NCBI RefSeq assembly: GCF_014269035.2
Contig: NZ_JABWRP020000022.1
Location: 1-64,000 of the forward strand
Reading direction: 5' to 3'
From: Pseudomonas vlassakiae
Lineage (GTDB): Bacteria; Pseudomonadota; Gammaproteobacteria; Pseudomonadales; Pseudomonadaceae
DNA length: 64,000 nucleotides
The first letter of the stretch is position 1; each line of letters opens with the position of its first letter. Below, one piece after another: positions 52,522 to 60,863 of this stretch. Under the pieces are notes generated by a model. That model was not told the DNA's origin. It saw only the letters and a program-made list of their open reading frames with translations, and made no database searches. The position numbers and the translations under genes were made by a program.

Positions 52522-54291
52522 TTACAGCGGTTGCAACCCGACGACCTTGGCCAGTACCTGCGCCACTTCGGCCCGGGTTACCGGGGCTTGTGGGTTGAAG
52601 CGGCCTTGCTCGGCCTGCAGCCAGCCCTCACCCACGGTGAGGGTGGCCGCATCGGCATAGGCTTTGGCCAGGCCACCGATGTCCGACAACGCCACGGTTC
52701 TGTTCAGGCGGATGCCCTGATAACGCTCTACCAGCGCCCGGCAGGCCAGCGCCCATTCCTTGCGGCTGACGAGCTGGTTGACAGAGAAGGGTTCGCTGCT
52801 GCTCATCCAGCCGTTGGACAGCACCACGTCGAGTTGATCACGCAGCGGGTGTTCGGCGCCGACATCGGTCAACGCGGGCAACCGGTCCCGCCTGGGCTCC
52901 GCGGCCAGCGTCATCTGCAGGGCATTGGCCAGTTCCAGACGGGTGATGGGCCGCCCTGGTTCGAAGGCGTTGCCGGCGTTCAAGGTCATCAGCCCCCTGA
53001 AACTGATGGCGCGAATCGCATCGCCGCTGCTCCCCGAGCCGGCGTCGGTCGGCGCGCTGGTTGCAGGCTCGCCGAGGGTGGCATTGACCGGGCGGATATC
53101 CAGGCGCACGCCACCCACGCTGTACTGGGTCAGCGCATCGTGCACCTGGCTATAGGCGCTGAAGTCGGCCGTCTTGCTAAACTCGAAACGGTAGCCGTAG
53201 TGGTAGCCGTTGAGCGGGTTGTAGCGGGTCATCAGGCCCAGCTGCCGCGAGGCGGTATTATCCGCCAGACCATAGATCACCGCCCGGTCGATCGCCGAAA
53301 CGCCCGAAAGGTCTGTAATCAGCTGATTGCCCGACAGGTATTCGCTACCGGCCTGAATGACTGCCTTGCCTGGGGCGGGCTGCACCTTGCCGCTGGCAAG
53401 GTCATAGCGATCGCCATGGCTGAGCATGGCCAAGCGCACATTGCTAAGCCGTGTGCCATACAGGCCGAAGGATTTCTCTGCCTGGCGGGTGTCCATCACG
53501 GTCAGATAGCCCTCGCCCAGCACCTGTACCTGCCCTTGAGGGTTGACCCACATCGCGGTGTTGGTGTCCAGGCCGAACCCGCGGTTGAGCGTGCCCCCGG
53601 TGAGGTAGGCTGCCATGCGCGCGACACGCCCGGTGCTGGTTTCCTCGATCTGATCGAGGTGCTGATCGATCACACCACCTTTGAACAGGCCGGCACCCTT
53701 GAGCAACGCCGTGCCGCGCTGGTCAGCTTTGCTGGCCACGCCGAAGTCCAGGGTATCCATCACGACGCCGAAGGCGGTTGGCATCTGTCCACCCAGAACG
53801 CTGGCACCGGCGCTGGTGCCGCCGACCACGCCACCGCGGTCATAGACGCTGCGCACAGCCTGCATCAGCAGCGACGGGGAGCCATCGGCGTTGAACAGGG
53901 CGCGGGCGATCCGGGCCTGGTCGCCACCGACAAACCACACGCCGCTGGCACCGCGCAGCGGTTCGACCACTGCGGCATCGTTCATGGTTCGCTGGTAGTT
54001 GAGCTTGTCGACCCCCACGATGCTGATGCGCTTCGCGGCAACCCCGAGGGCAACCAGTTCCGCCATGAAGCGATTGCTCGAGCTCAGGCTGCCGCTGGCC
54101 GTTGGGACGATGACGATGCGGGCGTCCTGACGACCACCGGCGAGTTCGATGAACTTGTCATAGACCGGAAGGTTACTGGCACGCAGCATACCGCCCACGG
54201 CCAGCAAGTTGCCTTCAGCCAGGGCGGCCGGACTGGCACAGGAAAGCAACAGGGCGGCGATCATTGCCCCCGCGTTCAACGGTGTGTTCAT
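52522..54291 (-). CDS. Exported cyanophycinase (S51) with C-terminal SLH-like repeats
   Basis: A 589-residue protein with a signal peptide (about 1-25). The N-terminal domain has the S51 nucleophile in GGTSAGASVL (Ser160), with GVWFVGGDQARI before it, as in extracellular cyanophycinases (CphE type), which cut cyanophycin to beta-Asp-Arg dipeptides. From about 430 on are three SLH-like repeats (FEPGRPITRLELANAL, then the FSVNQLVSRKEWALA and FNPQAPVTRAEVAQVL blocks). SLH repeats bind cell-surface polymers. The gene is divergent from a dipeptide uptake and hydrolysis operon, which supports the assignment. Confidence 0.87.
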   Translation of the reverse strand: MNTPLNAGAMIAALLLSCASPAALAEGNLLAVGGMLRASNLPVYDKFIELAGGRQDARIVIVPTASGSLSSSNRFMAELVALGVAAKRISIVGVDKLNYQRTMNDAAVVEPLRGASGVWFVGGDQARIARALFNADGSPSLLMQAVRSVYDRGGVVGGTSAGASVLGGQMPTAFGVVMDTLDFGVASKADQRGTALLKGAGLFKGGVIDQHLDQIEETSTGRVARMAAYLTGGTLNRGFGLDTNTAMWVNPQGQVQVLGEGYLTVMDTRQAEKSFGLYGTRLSNVRLAMLSHGDRYDLASGKVQPAPGKAVIQAGSEYLSGNQLITDLSGVSAIDRAVIYGLADNTASRQLGLMTRYNPLNGYHYGYRFEFSKTADFSAYSQVHDALTQYSVGGVRLDIRPVNATLGEPATSAPTDAGSGSSGDAIRAISFRGLMTLNAGNAFEPGRPITRLELANALQMTLAAEPRRDRLPALTDVGAEHPLRDQLDVVLSNGWMSSSEPFSVNQLVSRKEWALACRALVERYQGIRLNRTVALSDIGGLAKAYADAATLTVGEGWLQAEQGRFNPQAPVTRAEVAQVLAKVVGLQPL

Positions 54292-54647
54292 GGATTGTCG
54301 CTCTTGTTATGGAAATTCGTGCGAGCCGGCTGGCAGCGCGCGATGGAAATATATTTTCCAGATTATGTTTTGTGAAAATTTATATATCAGCGCAGGCATG
54401 TCTTCAAGCGTTGCGCGCTGGCGTGCCCCCGACGCGTGCCAGGACAAAAACGTGAGAACGACCGGCAAGGCACGCGCTAGAGGCTTCTCGACCTGAAGAG
54501 GCAATAGAGAGGTAGATAATTTATTTTCACGAATGTAGATTTCTGAAAAAAATAATGTCATAAATCTGCGCACCAACGGCCCAGGTAACGCCATCGCCCA
54601 GGCGACCTGCGCGCACACCCAATCCGCCCCAGCTAGGAGTCAACAAG
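54292..54647. promoter_or_regulatory. AT-rich divergent promoter of the cyanophycin genes, with palindromes
   Basis: No gene is supported in these 356 bases. TGGAAATATATTTTCCA at 54344-54360 has perfect six-base arms TGGAAA/TTTCCA around TATAT. Related AT-rich elements follow: GTGAAAATTTATA (54372-54384), its inverted relative TAATTTATTTTCAC (54527-54540) and CTGAAAAAAATAA after 54542. This spaced, mirror-like set is what a dimeric RpiR-type regulator may bind. TAGGAG precedes aotJ. Confidence 0.6.
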
Positions 54648-55424
54648 ATGAACAAGATCGTACTTCTCGGCGCGCTGGCACTCAGCGCCGTCAGTGGCAT
54701 CACCGCCGCCAGCGACGATACCCTGCGCATCGGTATCGAAGCGGCCTATCCGCCCTTCGCCTTCAAGACCCCGGAAGGCAAGATCAGCGGCTTCGACTAT
54801 GACATCGGCAATGCCCTGTGCGCAGAAATGAAGGTCAGATGCGAGTGGGTCGAGCAAGAGTTCGACGGGCTGATCCCTTCGCTGAAGGTGCGCAAGATCG
54901 ATGCGGTACTGTCATCGATGTCGATTACCGAGGACCGTTTGAAGTCGGTGGACTTCAGCAAGAAGTACTATCAGACGCCTGGCAAGCTGGCGATGAAGGC
55001 CGGCAGCGTGGTGAACGATCCGTTGGTGGACCTCAAGGGCAAGAAGGTGGGCGTACAGCGCGCATCGACCTACGACCGATTCGCCTCTGACCAGTTCGAA
55101 CCCGCCGGCATCGAGGTGGTGCGCTACGCCTCGCAGAACGAAGCCTTCCTCGACCTGGCCGCGGGCCGACTGGACGCGACACTGGCAGACATCGTGAACA
55201 CCAGCGAAGGCTTCATCAAGACCCCCATCAGCAAAGGCTTCGCTTTGGTCGGCCCAGACTTCAACGACCCACGTTACTTCGGCAAGGGGGCAGGCATTGC
55301 CGTGCGCAAGGGTGACAGCGACCACGCCGCCCGCCTCAACGCAGCCATTGACGCGGTTCGCGCCAACGGCACCTATCAGCAGGTACAGGCGAAGTACTTT
55401 GCGTTCGACATCTACGGCAAGTAA
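54648..55424 (+). CDS. aotJ: Amino-acid ABC transporter binding protein (AotJ/HisJ-like)
   Basis: A 258-residue periplasmic binding protein: signal peptide to about residue 20, then the family block IGIEAAYPPFAFKTPEGKISGFDYDIG (longer than needed; the key part is AYPPFAF), the SSMSITEDRLKSVDFS block, and the KGKKVGVQRASTYDRF hinge. It resembles arginine/ornithine binders. In this operon it probably binds beta-Asp-Arg dipeptides or arginine released from cyanophycin. Confidence 0.88.
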   Translation: MNKIVLLGALALSAVSGITAASDDTLRIGIEAAYPPFAFKTPEGKISGFDYDIGNALCAEMKVRCEWVEQEFDGLIPSLKVRKIDAVLSSMSITEDRLKSVDFSKKYYQTPGKLAMKAGSVVNDPLVDLKGKKVGVQRASTYDRFASDQFEPAGIEVVRYASQNEAFLDLAAGRLDATLADIVNTSEGFIKTPISKGFALVGPDFNDPRYFGKGAGIAVRKGDSDHAARLNAAIDAVRANGTYQQVQAKYFAFDIYGK

Positions 55425-55435
55425 GAGGCCCGACC

Positions 55436-56125
55436 ATGCTCCACGGCTACGGCCCGACCATTCTCCAGGGGGCTTGGCTGACGCTGAGTCTGGCCCTGAT
55501 TTCCATGACAGTGGCGATCGCCCTCGGCTTGCTGGGCGCGACATGTCGCCTGTCGCCCTTGAAGTGGCTGGCGGTGCTTGGCGAAGGCTACGCCACGGTC
55601 ATCCGCGGCATACCTGACCTGGTACTGATCCTGCTGATCTTCTACGGCGGCCAGGACCTGATCAATCGTGTCGCGCCGCTGCTCGGTCATCCTCGCTACA
55701 TCGATATCAACCCGTTCATCGCAGGGGTCTGCACGATGGGCTTCATCTTCGGTGCCTATCTTTCGGAAACGTTCCGCGGTGCTTTCATGGCCATCCCCAG
55801 AGGGCAGGCCGAAGCCGGCGCGGCCTATGGGATGACAGGCATGCAGGTCTTCAAGCGAGTGCTGCTGCCGCAGATGGTCCGCTTTGCCCTGCCCGGCTTC
55901 ACCAACAATTGGCTGGTGCTGACCAAGGCCACGGCACTGATATCGCTGATTGGCCTGCAGGACATGATGTTCAAGGCCAAGAGCGCGGCCGACGCTACCC
56001 ACGAACCATTCACCTTCTTCCTGACCGTTGCCGCGTTGTACCTGACGCTCACCAGCGTATCGCTGCTCATCCTGCGCCTGGTGGAAAAGCGCTACAGCGT
56101 CGGCACCCGCCTGGCCGAACTTTGA
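55436..56125 (+). CDS. aotQ: Amino-acid ABC transporter permease (AotQ/HisQ-like)
   Basis: A 229-residue membrane protein with about five helices. The HisQ-type coupling segment EAGAAYGMTGMQVFKRVLLPQ is intact, and the RGIPDLVLILLIFYGG segment marks the family. It starts 11 bases after aotJ. With the AotM-like permease it forms the heterodimeric channel. Confidence 0.88.
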   Translation: MLHGYGPTILQGAWLTLSLALISMTVAIALGLLGATCRLSPLKWLAVLGEGYATVIRGIPDLVLILLIFYGGQDLINRVAPLLGHPRYIDINPFIAGVCTMGFIFGAYLSETFRGAFMAIPRGQAEAGAAYGMTGMQVFKRVLLPQMVRFALPGFTNNWLVLTKATALISLIGLQDMMFKAKSAADATHEPFTFFLTVAALYLTLTSVSLLILRLVEKRYSVGTRLAEL

Positions 56126-56134
56126 GGACGCTCC

Positions 56135-56830
56135 ATGCTGGACTTCAAGCTGATCGCCGACAGCCTGCCGCTCTTTGCAGGCGGTGTGCTAGTGACCTTC
56201 AAACTGCTGCTGATTGCCCTCGCCGCGGGCCTGGCGCTGGCCATCCCGCTGGCGCTGTTGCGCGTATCGCGCCAGCCATGGCTCAGCGCCCCGGCATGGC
56301 TATATACCTACGTCATTCGTGGCACCCCCATGCTGGTGCAGCTGTTTCTCATCTACTACGGCCTGGCGCAGTTCGAGGCAGTGCGCACCAGCGTGCTGTG
56401 GCCATACCTTTCCAGCGCCACCTTCTGCGCCTGCCTGGCGTTCGCCATCAACACCAGTGCCTACAGTGCCGAGATTCTCGCCGGCAGCCTGAGGGCCACA
56501 CCGCCTGGCGAGATCGAAGCGGCCCATGCCATGGGCATGCCACGCATTACCCTGTACCGCCGGATCCTGCTGCCGTCTTCGCTGCGCCGTGCACTGCCGC
56601 AGTACAGCAATGAAGTCGTCATGATGCTGCACACAACCTCGCTCGCCTCGATCGTCACCTTGGTCGACATCACCGGTGTGGCCAGGACCGTCAGCTCGCG
56701 TTACTACATGCCGTTCGAGGCCTTCGTCACTGCCGGGCTGTTCTACCTGTGCCTGACCTTGATCCTGGTGCGCCTGTTCAAACTGGCAGAAGGCCGCTGG
56801 CTGGCCCACCTGGCCCCGCGCAAGAACTGA
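56135..56830 (+). CDS. aotM: Amino-acid ABC transporter permease (AotM/HisM-like)
   Basis: A 231-residue membrane protein. TYVIRGTPMLVQLFLIYYGL and the coupling loop EAAHAMGMPRITLYRRILLP are typical of HisM. It starts nine bases after aotQ. Partner of AotQ in the inner membrane. Confidence 0.88.
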   Translation: MLDFKLIADSLPLFAGGVLVTFKLLLIALAAGLALAIPLALLRVSRQPWLSAPAWLYTYVIRGTPMLVQLFLIYYGLAQFEAVRTSVLWPYLSSATFCACLAFAINTSAYSAEILAGSLRATPPGEIEAAHAMGMPRITLYRRILLPSSLRRALPQYSNEVVMMLHTTSLASIVTLVDITGVARTVSSRYYMPFEAFVTAGLFYLCLTLILVRLFKLAEGRWLAHLAPRKN

Positions 56831-56839
56831 GAGATCTAC

Positions 56840-57952
56840 ATGGAACATATTCAACACACCCTGCCCTGGAGCAGCGCTGGCATGGAACGTCGGGTCTCGG
56901 TGTTCCGCTTTGGCAGTGGCTCGCGCAAGGCTTACATTCAGGCAGCCCTGCATGCCGATGAACTTCCCGGCATGCGCGTCGCAGCGGAGCTCAAGCAGCG
57001 CCTGCTCGAACTGGAACGCCAAGGCCGCCTGGCTGGCGTGATCGAGCTGGTGCCGGTAGCCAACCCGATCGGCCTGGGGCAGGTTTTTCAGGCCACTCAC
57101 CAGGGGCGCTTCGACCTGGCCAGCGGGCACAACTTCAACCGCGACTTTCCTGCTTTGGCGGCACTGATCGCGCCACAGCTCGAAGGCCGTCTGGGTGACG
57201 ATGCGCGGCACAACATCGGGTTGGTTCGCCGCCTGATGCGTGAGGCCATCAGCGCGATGCCGCCCGCGGCCTCGGCACTCGAAGGCCTGCGCCGGATACT
57301 GCTGCTACAAGCCTGCGACGCAGACGTGGTGCTCGACCTGCATTGCGACTTTGAGTCGGTCGTGCTGCTGTACGCCCTGCCCCAGCTCTGGCCAGCCCTG
57401 AAACCGCTGGCTGCGCGCCTGGACGCGGGCGCGGTGTTGCTGGCCGAGGACAGCGGCGGCAGCTCGTTCGATGAAGCCTGTGCCCTGCCCTGGCTGCGCC
57501 TGGCAGAACAGTTCGGGCACGCCCGCATCCCACTGGCCTGTGTCGCCACCACGGTCGAACTGCGCGGCATGGCCGATACCGACCGCCCCCAGGTGCAGCA
57601 CAGTGCCGAAGCCATATTGGGCTTTCTGGCCGATCAGGGTCTGCTCAGCGGCGATTGGCCCGCCGCGCCTTCGACATGCTGTGACGCCACCCCGTTCTCC
57701 GGCGCGCAGTACGCCTGTGCGCCGCACCCGGGCGTGGTGAGTTTCCTGCAGCCCCTGGGCAAGCGGGTCGCTGCAGGCGATCCCTTGTTCGAGGTGATCG
57801 ACCCTATCAGCGACCAGCACTCCGTGGTACATGCCACCACCGCCGGAGTCCTCTACGCCCGCGAGCGCTTGCGCTACGCCCAGCCCGGCCTGTGGCTGGC
57901 CAAGGTCGCCGGCGCACACCCGTTGCGCCATGGCCGCCTGCTTACCGACTGA
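56840..57952 (+). CDS. aotO: CphZ/AotO-type cyanophycin dipeptide hydrolase (M14/AspA-like)
   Basis: A 370-residue cytosolic metallo-hydrolase of the succinylglutamate desuccinylase/aspartoacylase class. Zinc ligands: His38 and Glu41 in HADE, His168 in DLHCD. The substrate-binding NFNRDFP is at 98-104. Its place between the permease and ATPase genes is that of aotO in Pseudomonas, reported to encode CphZ, which splits beta-Asp-Arg into Asp and Arg. With the divergent cyanophycinase this role is well supported. It starts nine bases after aotM. Confidence 0.85.
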   Translation: MEHIQHTLPWSSAGMERRVSVFRFGSGSRKAYIQAALHADELPGMRVAAELKQRLLELERQGRLAGVIELVPVANPIGLGQVFQATHQGRFDLASGHNFNRDFPALAALIAPQLEGRLGDDARHNIGLVRRLMREAISAMPPAASALEGLRRILLLQACDADVVLDLHCDFESVVLLYALPQLWPALKPLAARLDAGAVLLAEDSGGSSFDEACALPWLRLAEQFGHARIPLACVATTVELRGMADTDRPQVQHSAEAILGFLADQGLLSGDWPAAPSTCCDATPFSGAQYACAPHPGVVSFLQPLGKRVAAGDPLFEVIDPISDQHSVVHATTAGVLYARERLRYAQPGLWLAKVAGAHPLRHGRLLTD

Positions 57953-57971
57953 CAACAAGAGAGCCCCTGCC

Positions 57972-58739
57972 ATGTACACCTTGCAAATCGAAGACCTGCA
58001 TAAACGCTACGGTACCCACGACGTGCTCAAGGGCGTTTCCCTGAAAGCCAAGGCCGGTGATGTCACCAGCATCATCGGCTCCAGCGGCTCGGGCAAGAGC
58101 ACCTTCCTGCGCTGCATCAACCTGCTGGAAGAACCGCACGGCGGGCGCATCCTGCTCAACAACGAGGAGTTGCAACTGGCGCGGCACAGGTCCCGTGGCA
58201 CTCTCAGCCCCACCGACAGCAGGCAGCTGCAACGCATGCGCTCACGCCTGTCGATGGTCTTCCAGCATTTCAATTTGTGGTCACATATGACAGCGCTGGA
58301 AAACGTCATGGAAGCGCCGGTGCACGTGCTGGGTGTGGGCAGGAAAGAAGCCCGCGAACGGGCCGAGCACTATCTGGCGAAAGTCGGCGTTGGCCATCGC
58401 CAAGCCGCCTACCCTGGCCACATGAGCGGTGGAGAGCAACAGCGTGTGGCGATCGCCCGCGCCCTGGCCATGGAGCCGGAGGTCATGCTGTTCGACGAAC
58501 CGACGTCGGCGCTGGACCCGGAGCTGGTGGGCGAGGTGCTCAAGGTCATGCACGACCTTGCCCGGGAAGGTCGCACCATGGTGGTGGTCACCCACGAGAT
58601 GGGCTTTGCCCGGGAAGTGTCCAACCAGCTGCTGTTCCTTCACCAGGGCCGCGTGGAGGAAAGCGGCTGCCCGCGTGAACTGTTGGCCCGGCCCAGCTCC
58701 GAGCGCCTGCAGCAGTTTCTGGCCGGCAGCCTGAAGTAG
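57972..58739 (+). CDS. aotP: Amino-acid ABC transporter ATP-binding protein (AotP/HisP-like)
   Basis: A 255-residue ATPase. Walker A GSSGSGKST, signature MSGGEQQR, Walker B VMLFDEPTSALD and H-loop VVTHEMGFA are intact; the HisP-type insertion (RHRSRGTLSPTDSRQLQRMR) is present. ATG 57972 has AGAGAGCC-type purine upstream; a longer frame starting inside aotO is rejected. Completes the importer. Confidence 0.9.
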   Translation: MYTLQIEDLHKRYGTHDVLKGVSLKAKAGDVTSIIGSSGSGKSTFLRCINLLEEPHGGRILLNNEELQLARHRSRGTLSPTDSRQLQRMRSRLSMVFQHFNLWSHMTALENVMEAPVHVLGVGRKEARERAEHYLAKVGVGHRQAAYPGHMSGGEQQRVAIARALAMEPEVMLFDEPTSALDPELVGEVLKVMHDLAREGRTMVVVTHEMGFAREVSNQLLFLHQGRVEESGCPRELLARPSSERLQQFLAGSLK

Positions 58740-58858
58740 GTTGTGGCATGCCGCCCTGCAGGGCGCTCCATTCGCGCCCTCCTTGGGATACACTGCGGTC
58801 TTCGCCATGACCGCCTCGACCAGGCGCGTACGCCCATTCCTCCAACGTGCCGACCCCA

Positions 58859-59785
58859 ATGCCGACATCTGCCAAGAACCTGACCATCTACGCTGCGCCG
58901 GTGATGCGCAAGCTGGCGGAGGCCGCCCCCCACCTGCAACCTTCGCTGCGCAAGGTGGCAGACTTCATCCTGCGTCATCCTTTGAAAGCGGCGACGCTGA
59001 CCATCGAGGAGATGGCCGTTGAAACCTGCACCTCGGCGGCCGCCGTCAACCGCCTGGCCAAAGCCATCGACATGGGCGGCTATACCGGGCTGAAAGCCGA
59101 GCTGGTGAGCACCCTGCAACAGATGGTGTCGCCGGTGGACAAGCTGCGCAATGAACTGGCACAACGCCCGGACGGCACCTTTGGCCTGCACGAGCAGGTA
59201 CAGATCGCCACCGGCAACCTGCACACCACCGGCAGCAACAACACCGCCGACACCTTCGAAGCGTTTGTCCGTTGCCTGACCCAAGCCCGCAAGATCTACA
59301 TACTCGGCTTTGGCAACAGCGCATACATGGCCGGCCTCGCCGCAGCCAACCTGGTGCCATTCTGCGCCGATGCCACGGCGGTGAGCATGGAAGGTGGCAA
59401 CGAGAACGCCGCTTACCGCCTGGCGTCCATCACCAGACAGGATGTATTGCTGTCGATTTCCCTGCCGCGCTACTCGCTCGACACGTTGCAGCTGTCGCGC
59501 TTTGCCAGCGAACGCGGGGCAACCGTGCTGGCGATAACCGATTCGCCCGCCTCGCCCTTGGCCAGCATCGCCGAGCATGTGCTGTTTGCCCCGGCCGACC
59601 ACCCTGTGCTGATCAGTTCCAACGGCGCCGTACTGGCCCTTATCGAAGCACTGGTCGCCGGGGTGATGGCCCGCAACACTGAAGCGGTGCAATTGGCGTC
59701 CGAATTGACTGAAAGCGTAATGTCCTATCTGCACATGCCAGGCAAAGACAAACCCGTACGAAAACCGGCCAAAGGACGCAGCTGA
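58859..59785 (+). CDS. RpiR-family regulator of the cyanophycin module
   Basis: A 308-residue regulator. The N-terminal HTH_6 domain (LRKVADFILRHPLKAATLTI, then TSAAAVNRLAKAIDMGGYTG) is followed by a SIS sugar-phosphate-binding domain (ARKIYILGFGNSAYMAGLAA). In P. aeruginosa the aot operon is under ArgR; an RpiR partner is a different control scheme. ATG 58859 is taken; a GTG at 58847 adds four residues. It likely binds the palindromes at 54344-54540. Confidence 0.87.
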   Translation: MPTSAKNLTIYAAPVMRKLAEAAPHLQPSLRKVADFILRHPLKAATLTIEEMAVETCTSAAAVNRLAKAIDMGGYTGLKAELVSTLQQMVSPVDKLRNELAQRPDGTFGLHEQVQIATGNLHTTGSNNTADTFEAFVRCLTQARKIYILGFGNSAYMAGLAAANLVPFCADATAVSMEGGNENAAYRLASITRQDVLLSISLPRYSLDTLQLSRFASERGATVLAITDSPASPLASIAEHVLFAPADHPVLISSNGAVLALIEALVAGVMARNTEAVQLASELTESVMSYLHMPGKDKPVRKPAKGRS

Positions 59786-59973
59786 GGGCAGCATCGCTGT
59801 ACGATCGATTGCAGATCATGGGCGGCTGCGTCAGTCAGCGGTGAATGCTTGCGCAAGCCGATGGGGATGCCAAGTAAAACAGGGCGCCGCACAGCTGCCT
59901 CGGCGCATGCTTGCCGTGCACATTGACAGGATCGATACTCATGGCACTGTGTCCATAGCATTTATCGATATCC

Positions 59974-60831
59974 ATGCGCTATTCACCTGAAGCCCTCGTC
60001 GCCTTTGTCGAAGCCGCTGCCCTCGGCTCATTCTCCGCGGCTGCGCGCAAGCTGCGCAAAAGCCAGTCGACCATCAGCATCGCCATCGCCAACTTCGAAG
60101 CCGACATCGGCTGCCCGCTGTTCGACCGTGCCGGCCGCCACCCCACGCTCAATGCCGCCGGCCATCAGGTACTCAAGCACGTCGAGGCGATCCTCGATGC
60201 CAGCGCCAAGCTGGATGCCTTGGCCGTGCGCCTGGCTGACCAGGTCGAACCGCTGGTGTCGGTGGTGATGTCGGACAGTTACAGCGTCACCTTCCAGGGC
60301 GCGGCGATGGGCCGCTTCGCCGAGCATTACCCGCACACCGAACTGCGCTGCGGCCCCTCGGAAGACGCCGACGTGATCGACCTGGTGCAGCAAGGCCTGG
60401 CGCATATCGGCATCCTCGCCGCACAGGACCGTTACCCGGCCGACGTCAGCGTGGCTCGCCTGCCCGAGCAGGCGGAGTTCTGTTTGTATGCCAGCAGCGA
60501 ACACCCGCTGGCGAAGCTGCCGGCGTTACAGCCAGAGCACCTGGAGAACGCGCGCCAGCTGTACATCAAGACCTACGCCGCAAGCCTGCCCCATGGCCAC
60601 GGCCAGGCCTGGTCGGCGCCGGACTACCTGACCTTGCTGGAGTTCGCCGTGCGCGGCTTCGGCTGGGCCGAACTGCCCAAGGCACTGGTGGCGCGCTTCG
60701 GCAGTGGCCTGGTGGAGCTGCCCATGGCCGGCTACCCGCGGCGGGTGGCCATGGATGTGGCCTGGTCGCGCCAGCGGGCGCTGGGGCCCGCCGGGCAGTG
60801 GTTGGTAGGGCAACTGCTGGGGTTACCCTAG
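59974..60831 (+). CDS. LysR-family transcriptional regulator
   Basis: A 285-residue regulator. Helix-turn-helix: ALVAFVEAAALGSFSAAARK and SQSTISIAIANFEADIG; FDRAGRHPTLNAAG follows. The effector domain has the usual two lobes (SVVMSDSYSVTFQGAAMGRF). It stands alone between the RpiR gene and the converging sensor kinase, so its targets are not obvious. No ribosome site of quality is visible before ATG 59974. Confidence 0.88.
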   Translation: MRYSPEALVAFVEAAALGSFSAAARKLRKSQSTISIAIANFEADIGCPLFDRAGRHPTLNAAGHQVLKHVEAILDASAKLDALAVRLADQVEPLVSVVMSDSYSVTFQGAAMGRFAEHYPHTELRCGPSEDADVIDLVQQGLAHIGILAAQDRYPADVSVARLPEQAEFCLYASSEHPLAKLPALQPEHLENARQLYIKTYAASLPHGHGQAWSAPDYLTLLEFAVRGFGWAELPKALVARFGSGLVELPMAGYPRRVAMDVAWSRQRALGPAGQWLVGQLLGLP

Positions 60832-60839
60832 GCTGTGCA

Positions 60840-60859
60840 CGCAGGCGGGCTCGCCTGCG
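60840..60859. terminator. Bidirectional hairpin between the LysR and sensor-kinase genes
   Basis: An exact 8-bp GC-rich stem CGCAGGCG/CGCCTGCG with loop GGCT lies between two converging genes. No T run is seen. Confidence 0.6.
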
Positions 60860-60863
60860 AGCG

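Noticed and set aside
52249..54375. A 708-codon open frame antisense to the cyanophycinase gene
   Set aside because: No motifs or ribosome site; the opposite strand encodes a clear S51 peptidase with signal peptide.
54307..54618. A 103-codon open frame in the cyanophycin promoter
   Set aside because: It runs through the AT-rich palindromes, has no ribosome site, and shows no recognisable domain.
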